NCBI GenBank assembly: GCA_030591745.1
Contig: JAUVAM010000361.1
Location: 1 to 5,085, forward strand
DNA: 5,085 bases
Direction of reading: 5' to 3'
From: Deltaproteobacteria bacterium
GTDB taxonomy: Bacteria > Myxococcota > B64-G9
The notes beneath the pieces are model-generated. The model did no database searches and was not told where the DNA came from. It saw only the letters and a program-made list of their open reading frames with translations. A program made the translations under genes and the position numbers. This document shows, piece by piece, positions 1 to 4,422 of this stretch (positions within the stretch are counted from its first letter, which is position 1; every line of letters begins with the position of its first letter).

Positions 1-119
1 CCCCAACGCAGCACAACAAGCCCCTCAGGCAGGGGGGGCATTCGGATCCATGGGAGGCCCAGAGTCCCCCAACGCAGCACAACAAGCCCCTCAGGCAGGG
101 GGGGCATTCGGCTCCATGG
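1..119 (+). repeat. 66-bp tandem repeat in the DPF-protein coding sequence (first copy partial)
   Basis: Positions 1-53 match 67-119 with a single mismatch (a46 versus c112), giving a 66-bp period that encodes 22 residues beginning PNAAQQAPQAGGAFGSM. The array runs off the left edge, so the copy number cannot be known. The near-identity at DNA level, including synonymous positions, points to recent duplication or gene conversion. The 66-bp period keeps the frame. Confidence 0.9.
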
Positions 120-1396
120 ACGAAATTCCAGCCGCGCAAAACGATGACCCCTTCGGATCCATGGATGCCATTCCAGCCTCGCAGCACAAGGACCCTTTCG
201 CAGCTATTGGTGAATCAGAGTCCCCCAAACCTGCAGAGCAAGCGCCTCCGGCTGGGGACCCTTTCGCAGCGATTGGTGAGTCAGAGTCCCCCAAACCTGC
301 AGAGCAAGCGCCTTCGGCTGAAGGTGAAGAAGCATCCAAGGACGCCTTTGGCAACATTGTTTTTGGTGGAGGAGATGCCGGGGGTGACGATCCTTTCGGG
401 GCCTTAGAGCTTGATACTTCCGCTGAAGCCCCGGCGGAAAAGCCCCCCGAACCCCCAACCGCCCCAAGTGCCGCCCCCTTTGCCTCTTTGGACACTCAGG
501 CCCCTGCCGCGGAACAACAAACCCAGCCTCCTGGCGGCGATCCTTTCGCTGCCTTGACTCAAAGCCAAGGGGAGGGATCTCCGGCCTCCGCCATGCCCAG
601 TTCGGGCTACGGCATGGGTGCCGACGGCCAGATTTCCGGCGAGGCCCCTCCGCCTCCGCCAGGCACGACCAGGACCCTCGGCTCCTCTGCGACTCCAGAT
701 GTAGTGGATGCGGCCCTGGCCGCAGCGGCCAAGGTCTCCCCATCACAACCCCTGGCGCCCGAAAAAATCGAACTCCCTCCGCCCAAGGGCGTGATGCTGG
801 CTTACAAAATTGGCTTTGGCGTCATGATCCTGGTGATTGCATTCTTTGCCTTCATCGTCATGCGTACTGGCGGCAAGTTGGACTTGACCAATCCAGCCAC
901 CTACATCGAGGCCTTCACCGGAGAACAAGCCAGTGAAGTGGTCATCGGTGATTTGAAGGCGACCGATCTGTCGAACACCAGTTACGCCAATCGACACGGC
1001 CACGCCATGGTGCTGCTCTGGGGCCGAGTCGTCAACCATGGCGCGGAGGCAAAAAAAGGACTGGCGGTCACCGGGCAGGTCATCGACGCTCAGAACCAAG
1101 TGGTGGCCGAAATGACGGTGCCGGCCGGTGTTCAATTTGATCCGTTTCAAATATTCGCCATCACAGACATCGGTGCCCTGGGCATGGCCTATCGGGATGC
1201 CTATGCACAACTAAAAGATCGCAAGCTCTCTCCTGGAGCTGAAATGCCATTCATGGTCGTCTTGTTTGACCACCCCGATCAAATGGAAGGCATGCGAGTC
1301 CGCGCCCTCGTCGAAGAAAAAAAAGACCCCCTGACCGGCCTGCCCAAGGCGGTCGAGCCCGAACCGATCCAGCCCGAGCCCAGTCCGGAGACATGA
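2..1396 (+). CDS. Membrane-anchored DPF-repeat protein with DUF3426-like C-terminal domain (5' partial)
   Basis: The reading frame is open from the first complete codon of the window, so the true start lies upstream. The ATG at 50 sits inside a repeat and has no ribosome binding site. There are 464 visible residues. The first ~260 are Pro/Ala/Gly/Glu-rich, probably disordered, and repeat a motif like DPF-[GA]-[SA]-[MIL] nine times. A hydrophobic helix (about 809-862, GFGVMILVIAFFAFIVM) follows, with lysines before it, which suggests a cytoplasmic N-terminus and an exported C-terminus. The region about 930-1310 (VVIGDLKATDL, LLWGRVVNHG, VTGQVIDAQNQVV, LSPGAEMPFMVVL) has the beta-rich pattern of DUF3426 domains. 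In that family an N-terminal zinc ribbon (MJ0042 type) is common, but here it would be outside the window. The end is Pro/Glu-rich (EPEPIQPEPSPET). The function is unknown. The stop overlaps the next gene's start (ATGA). The DUF3426 call is by pattern only. Confidence 0.85.
   Translation, partial: PNAAQQAPQAGGAFGSMGGPESPNAAQQAPQAGGAFGSMDEIPAAQNDDPFGSMDAIPASQHKDPFAAIGESESPKPAEQAPPAGDPFAAIGESESPKPAEQAPSAEGEEASKDAFGNIVFGGGDAGGDDPFGALELDTSAEAPAEKPPEPPTAPSAAPFASLDTQAPAAEQQTQPPGGDPFAALTQSQGEGSPASAMPSSGYGMGADGQISGEAPPPPPGTTRTLGSSATPDVVDAALAAAAKVSPSQPLAPEKIELPPPKGVMLAYKIGFGVMILVIAFFAFIVMRTGGKLDLTNPATYIEAFTGEQASEVVIGDLKATDLSNTSYANRHGHAMVLLWGRVVNHGAEAKKGLAVTGQVIDAQNQVVAEMTVPAGVQFDPFQIFAITDIGALGMAYRDAYAQLKDRKLSPGAEMPFMVVLFDHPDQMEGMRVRALVEEKKDPLTGLPKAVEPEPIQPEPSPET
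191..322 (+). repeat. Second 66-bp tandem repeat, two copies, coding
   Basis: The segments 191-256 and 257-322 differ at only about 5 of 66 positions. Each encodes 22 residues beginning DPFAAIGESESPKPAEQAP. The unit shares the ESP..A.QAP pattern with the first repeat, so both arrays probably derive from one ancestral 22-residue module. Between the arrays lies a 15-residue (45-bp) variant, FGSMDEIPAAQNDDP followed by FGSMDAIPASQHKDP, starting at 107 and 152. Confidence 0.9.
1318..1354 (+). other. Possible -1 frameshift site: A AAA AAA heptamer plus hairpin
   Basis: The codons GAA AAA AAA GAC give an in-frame A AAA AAA slippery heptamer at 1318-1324, inside a run of eight A. After an 8-nt spacer, 1333-1354 can fold as GACC-(bulged G)-GCC / loop TGCCCAA / GGC-GGTC. 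The -1 frame has no stop from 1270 to 1393, where it meets the in-frame ATG of the next gene. These parts are visible, but use as a frameshift site is inference. A second A AAA AAA at 1051-1057 leads to a stop at 1138 and looks accidental, which lowers confidence. Confidence 0.25.
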
Positions 1397-2196
1397 ACAA
1401 ACCACAGACGTCAAAGGACTGGAGCAAGCTCATCCGGCGTCTGGAGGTGCTTCCCGAGGCAGTCATGCGTCGCGAGGTCCTCATCGAACAATTTCAAAAT
1501 TTCTCTGCAGACGAAATCCTGGATTTCTTTCGGGCGGTCGCGGCGGGCTGCAACCAGCGCAGGTCGGCCCACATTCTTGCTTTTGAGGCCCTTTGCCTGG
1601 TGGCCTGGGCCACAGACAACAACGAGCGGCTATACGAACAAATGGCCGATGTATACCGTCTGGCCCGAGGGCAAGGCGAAGAGTCCATTGTGCAAATTTT
1701 AATCAGCGCACGTCCTCAGCGTGGCCCCATGAAGGCCGAGCAGGTACCAGGCGATCAACAACTGAGCCGACTGACCCTTGGTCAACGCAAATTCTTGGCG
1801 CGAGGACACAATCGGCACCAGCTAGAGCGCTTGCTCCTCGATCCGGAGCCCAGCGTGGTTCGCAACCTGCTGAAAAATCCCTCTGTCGTCGAAGCGGACG
1901 TCGTGCGACTGGCCGCCAGACGCCCGGTGCGCGACACGATTCTTCGAGAGATCGCCGCAAGCCGCTGGGGTCAACGCTATAGCGTGCGACTCTCACTGGT
2001 GCTCAACCCCTACACGCCACCGGATCTGGCCCTCAAATTGGTTGGGCTTCTGTTGTACAAGGATCTTCGCATGGCCTCGAGAGACGGCAATCTGCACCCC
2101 ATGGTCAAAAACCAGGCATCGCAATTGCTCGCCCAACGCCGCCCGTCCAAGGCAGCCAAAGCACAGGAAGTCGAAACGGGGGAGACTAAATCTTAG
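1393..2196 (+). CDS. Helical HEAT/LRV-like repeat protein of unknown function
   Basis: The product is 267 residues with no signal peptide or membrane span, so it is probably cytoplasmic. It is predicted all-helical. An N-terminal helical block (about 9-105, including ADEILDFFRAVAAG and AFEALCLVAWATDNNERLYEQM) is followed by a C-terminal block (about 128-248). There the pattern of short helices ending in NP or RP recurs (LLLDPEPSVVRNLLKNP at 147-163, VVRLAARRP near 170-178, SVRLSLVLNP near 197-206). This resembles leucine-rich-variant or HEAT-type scaffolds that bind proteins. The tail is charged and low in complexity. The start overlaps the preceding stop as ATGA, and the only GGAG (1387-1390) lies just 2 nt before the ATG, too close for a standard Shine-Dalgarno. 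Translation therefore probably depends on coupling to the upstream gene. I do not recognise a named family; the fold assignment is an inference from pattern. Confidence 0.85.
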   Translation: MNKPQTSKDWSKLIRRLEVLPEAVMRREVLIEQFQNFSADEILDFFRAVAAGCNQRRSAHILAFEALCLVAWATDNNERLYEQMADVYRLARGQGEESIVQILISARPQRGPMKAEQVPGDQQLSRLTLGQRKFLARGHNRHQLERLLLDPEPSVVRNLLKNPSVVEADVVRLAARRPVRDTILREIAASRWGQRYSVRLSLVLNPYTPPDLALKLVGLLLYKDLRMASRDGNLHPMVKNQASQLLAQRRPSKAAKAQEVETGETKS

Positions 2197-2435
2197 GCTT
2201 CGTCGTCATCGTCGTCCCCATCGTCTTCGTCCACATCCCCATCGTCTTCGTCCACATCCCCATCGTCTTCGTCGTCATCGCCCAGATCGTCCGCCGCCCC
2301 GGTTGCTTGAGCCGCCCGATTGCGCAATTTCAAAAAACGCTTACTTAGGGTGTTGGCGATGGCGGGCATCTTGCCTGCCGCGAACACGAACATGACCACG
2401 ATGAGAAAAAAGACCAGCTCGGAAAAACCCGGCAT
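2193..2435 (-). CDS. TatA/TatB-like Sec-independent translocase protein with hyperacidic tail
   Basis: This 80-residue protein has the TatA/TatB layout: a short N-terminus, one membrane helix (about 5-20, SELVFFLIVVMFVFAA), a GKMP hinge like the usual KxLP, and an amphipathic basic helix (about 25-44, ANTLSKRFLKLRNRAA). Family members form the twin-arginine pathway that exports folded proteins. The FSEL start looks TatB-like, while the short length is TatA-like. Two things are odd. The highly conserved FG dipeptide reads FA (F18-A19). The last 32 residues contain 24 Asp/Glu, built partly from a DEDDGDV repeat. It lies 12 bp downstream of the outer-membrane gene, and its GAGG (2446-2449) overlaps that gene's stop codon, so the two are probably translationally coupled. 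No tatC is visible. I cannot tell whether it is the main TatA or a specialised paralogue, so no symbol is given. Confidence 0.8.
   Translation of the reverse strand: MPGFSELVFFLIVVMFVFAAGKMPAIANTLSKRFLKLRNRAAQATGAADDLGDDDEDDGDVDEDDGDVDEDDGDDDDDEA
2216..2272 (-). repeat. 21-bp tandem repeat encoding DEDDGDV in the TatA-like tail
   Basis: On the plus strand the unit CCCCATCGTCTTCGTCCACAT occurs at 2216-2236 and 2237-2257, with a partial third copy from 2258 to about 2272. On the coding (minus) strand it yields the 7-residue unit DEDDGDV. The two full copies are identical at DNA level, a sign of slippage-driven expansion. The unit keeps the frame, so copy number could vary between strains without breaking the gene. 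Confidence 0.9.
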
Positions 2436-2447
2436 GGGAACTCAACC

Positions 2448-3266
2448 TCAGTAGTCGAAGCCGAGTTTGAAATTAAACAGGCTCACCCCGTCCAGAGTCA
2501 GGACGCCCTCGGCCACCACCTGAAAGATGAAGGTATTAAGCCTCAGACCAGCAAAAAGGCGATGGTACATGTTGTCTTGCCAATTCATCTCACCGAAGAC
2601 ATGATTCCTGAAGGTGTCCGCATCTTCGACGACCACGACCACATGGGAACTGGCGTGGATAAAGAGCATGTTGTAACCAGCATAGGGGGTCAAAGACAGC
2701 ATGCCACCCACGCCGAAGGCCTTGGAGACGGATACGTCCCAACCACCCGTGGTGAGCTCGAACTCCTTGGCCCCCACCGTGTGGTTGATCGCCATGCGCA
2801 CGGCGAGGTCGGGAATCCAGTAGAAACCTTCATTCAAGGCCCACTTCACCTCGGCACCCACGGTAAAAAGCTCGCTCTCCGGCAAATAACTAAGCTGGGT
2901 GCCCAGCTCGAAGCTAAAGGGAAGCCCCTTGCGAACATGGAGTCGGGGCATGAAGATAGCCGCGCCGGGTTTGCCCTCGGTGGGGATATCCCAATAATCC
3001 TCGTCGCTCTTGATAGGCGCAACCGTTCCCTCCAGGCCAAAAGAAAATCCGTTCAGGCCCAGGGTTTCCGCGGGCGCCAAAAAAACCGGCGCTGTAATCT
3101 GCCCCAAATCGGTCATCAATGACTCAAAATGTTGCTGGGGACAGGTGCCCGTACAAGTGTCGGAAAACAGACGACTCATGTGCAAATCATAGCGCCCAGC
3201 CAAGGCTGAAGAGGCCATCATGACCACACATAAGCTCAAAACCACTGCGAGAATTCGCCGCATCAT
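2448..3266 (-). CDS. Outer-membrane beta-barrel protein, unassigned family
   Basis: This 272-residue protein starts with a Sec signal peptide (MMRRILAVVLSLCVVMMASSALA, cut after about residue 23 at ALA|G). The mature part is rich in alternating hydrophobic and aromatic stretches typical of beta strands, such as PFSFELGTQLSYL, ELFTVGAEVKWAL, LSLTPYAGYNMLF, HRLFAGLRLNTFIFQVVAEG and SLFNFKLGFDY. It ends in a C-terminal aromatic residue after Phe-Asp, as barrels handled by the BAM machinery often do. The mature protein has only two cysteines, in CTGTC (C38, C42), likely a small disulfide loop near the N-terminus. No enzyme motif is seen, so a channel or structural role is possible but unproven. 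The start is the first ATG, with GAGGA at 3273-3277 and 6 nt spacing; the second ATG is adjacent. It is the first gene of a two-gene operon with the TatA-like gene. Confidence 0.8.
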   Translation of the reverse strand: MMRRILAVVLSLCVVMMASSALAGRYDLHMSRLFSDTCTGTCPQQHFESLMTDLGQITAPVFLAPAETLGLNGFSFGLEGTVAPIKSDEDYWDIPTEGKPGAAIFMPRLHVRKGLPFSFELGTQLSYLPESELFTVGAEVKWALNEGFYWIPDLAVRMAINHTVGAKEFELTTGGWDVSVSKAFGVGGMLSLTPYAGYNMLFIHASSHVVVVVEDADTFRNHVFGEMNWQDNMYHRLFAGLRLNTFIFQVVAEGVLTLDGVSLFNFKLGFDY

Positions 3267-3303
3267 AGCGCGTCCTCGGACTCGTGAGGGATGAATATTC
3301 GTC

Positions 3304-3351
3304 GGGAAGGTAGCACCAAGCTCCTCGATCTGTCAAGGTTTTCACCTTCCC
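3304..3351. repeat. Perfect 8-bp inverted repeat flanking the minus-strand promoter
   Basis: GGGAAGGT (3304-3311) and ACCTTCCC (3344-3351) are exact reverse complements whose centres are 40 bp apart, close to four helical turns. They bracket the -10 and -35 boxes of the outer-membrane gene. The spacing would suit a dimeric or looping regulator. An 8-bp match in 170 bp can also occur by chance. Confidence 0.3.
3307..3336 (-). promoter_or_regulatory. Candidate sigma70-type promoter for the outer-membrane/tatA-like operon
   Basis: Read on the minus strand, a perfect TTGACA -35 box (3336-3331) is followed after 18 bp by TACCTT (3312-3307), a weak match to the -10 consensus. Transcription would start near 3300, giving a leader of about 34 nt before the ATG at 3266. 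The -35 is good but the -10 is poor, so the call is tentative. Confidence 0.4.
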
Positions 3352-3380
3352 CGGCTGGGGGTTCCAAGCCTCTTCGCCCG

Positions 3381-3410
3381 TTGACCCTCCGGCTTCAGGA
3401 AGGATATGGT
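3381..3410 (+). promoter_or_regulatory. Candidate sigma70-type promoter for the NDP-sugar synthase gene
   Basis: TTGACC (3381-3386, five of six consensus bases) and TATGGT (3405-3410, four of six) are separated by 18 bp. Transcription would start near 3417, leaving a short leader of about 20 nt that contains the ribosome binding site at 3422-3427. The position fits the gene start well, but the -10 match is moderate. Confidence 0.45.
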
Positions 3411-3421
3411 GCCCGGCAGAC

Positions 3422-3427
3422 AAGGAG
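3422..3427 (+). promoter_or_regulatory. Ribosome binding site fixing a GTG start
   Basis: AAGGAG lies 9 nt before GTG at 3437. No in-frame ATG lies between it and the conserved N-terminal motif except M13 (AMVLAAGFG), which lacks its own Shine-Dalgarno. This strong site therefore decides for the GTG start. Confidence 0.75.
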
Positions 3428-3436
3428 ATCCCAAGC

Positions 3437-4411
3437 GTGGACTCAGCTCAAAACAAATCGCCCAGCAAAGCCATGGTGCTGGCGGCCGGCTTCGGCACCC
3501 GGCTTCGGCCTCTGACCGAAATGCTCCCCAAGCCGCTGGTCCCATTGACCAACCGGCCCTTGATTCATTTTGCATTTGCTCAACTGGAAAAGGCAGGGGT
3601 CCGAGATGTGGTCGTCAACAGCCATCACCTGGGCGAAAAAATCCCGGAGACCCTTGGGACGAGCCATGGCGCGTTGAGACTAAGCTACTCCCACGAAGAG
3701 GAAATCCTGGGCACGGGTGGCGGCCTGATGCGCGCCCGGGACCGTCTGGAGCCCGGACCCTTCTTCCTGCTCAACGGAGACGTACTCAGTGACGTGGATC
3801 TGAAAGCGGCCTGGGAACACCATCGCCAAGGCAACTTCGCGGCCACCATGGTCGTGCGCCCACTCCCCGCAGGATCACCCTACACGGCCCTGGAGGCTGA
3901 CGACGCAGGACGCCTGGTGACCTTCAAGCATCATCGACTCAAGCCCCAAGGCGCCACCCGGCCCTGCATGTTCTGCGGTATCCACATCCTCGAACCTGAA
4001 GTTTTCAGCCTCCTGCCGGAGCAAGGATTCTCCTGCATCAACAACCAGGCCTACGGCGCCATGCTCGACCAGGAAAAAGAAGTGGGTGCCTTTTTTTACG
4101 ACGGCCCCTGGTTCGATCTGGGCACCCCGGCCCACTACCTGCAAGCCAACCTGGATCTGCTCAGCGGCCGCGTGACGACCAGCCACTTGCCTCGTGGTTG
4201 CGGTGCCGATCCCAGTGGCCTGCTCTTTGGCCATGACCTGCAATTGGGTAAAGACGTCCGCATGGGCCCGGAGGTGGTCATCGGAGACAACGTGGTCATC
4301 GGCGCAAAGGCCCAACTTCAGCACTGCGTCGTTTGGCCTCGCAGCCGGATCAAAGACGGCGAAGTTCTGGACCACTGCATCGTGACCGAGACCCATCGAA
4401 TACAGGTATAA
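3437..4411 (+). CDS. NDP-sugar pyrophosphorylase (sugar-phosphate nucleotidyltransferase)
   Basis: This 324-residue cytoplasmic enzyme belongs to the family that joins a sugar 1-phosphate with an NTP to give an NDP-sugar and pyrophosphate, supplying precursors for envelope glycans. The Rossmann-like domain opens with the signature LAAGFGTRLRPLT (15-27) and the conserved Lys in LPKPLVP (30-36). It continues with ILGTGGGL (90-97), the metal-binding NGDV (113-116) and WFDLGTPAHYLQAN (225-238). From about 262 hexapeptide-like turns (LGKDVRMGPEVVIGDNVVIGAKA) indicate a short left-handed beta-helix tail, as in GMPP-type enzymes. MurU-like enzymes are shorter and lack it. The length fits bacterial GMPP-like proteins. 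The substrate cannot be read from sequence: mannose-1-phosphate/GTP, glucose-1-phosphate or MurNAc-1-phosphate are options. It starts with GTG behind AAGGAG, probably from its own promoter, and ends 11 bp from the convergent phosphatase gene. Confidence 0.9.
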   Translation: MDSAQNKSPSKAMVLAAGFGTRLRPLTEMLPKPLVPLTNRPLIHFAFAQLEKAGVRDVVVNSHHLGEKIPETLGTSHGALRLSYSHEEEILGTGGGLMRARDRLEPGPFFLLNGDVLSDVDLKAAWEHHRQGNFAATMVVRPLPAGSPYTALEADDAGRLVTFKHHRLKPQGATRPCMFCGIHILEPEVFSLLPEQGFSCINNQAYGAMLDQEKEVGAFFYDGPWFDLGTPAHYLQANLDLLSGRVTTSHLPRGCGADPSGLLFGHDLQLGKDVRMGPEVVIGDNVVIGAKAQLQHCVVWPRSRIKDGEVLDHCIVTETHRIQV

Positions 4412-4422
4412 AAAAAAAGAAA
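4409..4422. other. A9/T-tract in the 11-bp convergent gap, no clear terminator
   Basis: A run of nine A (4410-4418) spans the stop of the nucleotidyltransferase. On the minus strand it is a U-rich tract just after the phosphatase stop (TAG TTTCTTTTTTTTT). No GC-rich hairpin lies directly before that tract, so a standard intrinsic terminator is not supported for either gene. Confidence 0.5.

Larger units (their letters stand above)
3267..3436. other. 170-bp divergent intergenic region
   Basis: This is the only sizeable non-coding gap. It separates the minus-strand outer-membrane gene from the plus-strand nucleotidyltransferase and holds a candidate promoter for each. It also holds a near-palindrome, GATGAATATTCGTC (3290-3303), near the predicted minus-strand transcript start, a perfect 8-bp inverted repeat (GGGAAGGT 3304-3311, ACCTTCCC 3344-3351), and small hairpins at 3335-3348 (AAGGT/ACCTT) and around CCCCGGCTGGGG. 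No RNA gene or small ORF with convincing coding character was seen. Confidence 0.7.

Noticed and set aside
1..322. CRISPR or non-coding satellite array
   Set aside because: The repeats are in frame, multiples of three, contiguous without unique spacers, and lie in a clear coding frame.
41..556. Homology of the DPF motifs to eukaryotic clathrin-adaptor DPF motifs
   Set aside because: The similarity is only three residues and bacteria have no AP2 adaptor; convergence at most.
204..746. Minus-strand ORF of 180 codons across the repeat region
   Set aside because: Its repeats are the reflection of the plus-strand coding repeats and its composition is Arg/Pro-rich shadow sequence.
743..1210. Minus-strand ORF of 155 codons antisense to the membrane protein
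   Set aside because: It is a GC-driven shadow frame: no domain, no ribosome binding site, and the plus strand has clear membrane and domain features there.
50..1396. ATG at 50 as the true start of the first gene
   Set aside because: The frame is open upstream, the ATG is the Met of a repeated FGSM unit, and no ribosome binding site precedes it.
2042..2395. Plus-strand His/Arg/Pro-rich ORF with repeats
   Set aside because: The repeats are the antisense of the Asp/Glu tail of the TatA-like gene, which has a recognisable fold and start signal.
2562..3122. Plus-strand ORF of 186 codons antisense to the barrel gene
   Set aside because: The minus strand encodes a signal peptide and barrel strands; this frame shows no protein-like pattern.
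3192..3266. Twin-arginine signal peptide on the barrel protein, suggested by MMRR and the neighbouring TatA-like gene
   Set aside because: There is no SRRxFLK-type motif; the short basic start and very hydrophobic core fit a Sec signal, and barrels are exported unfolded.
3406..3792. Plus-strand ORF starting with ATG after an AGGAAGG-like site
   Set aside because: It is out of frame with the nucleotidyltransferase, has shadow-type composition, and the strong AAGGAG at 3422 serves the GTG at 3437.
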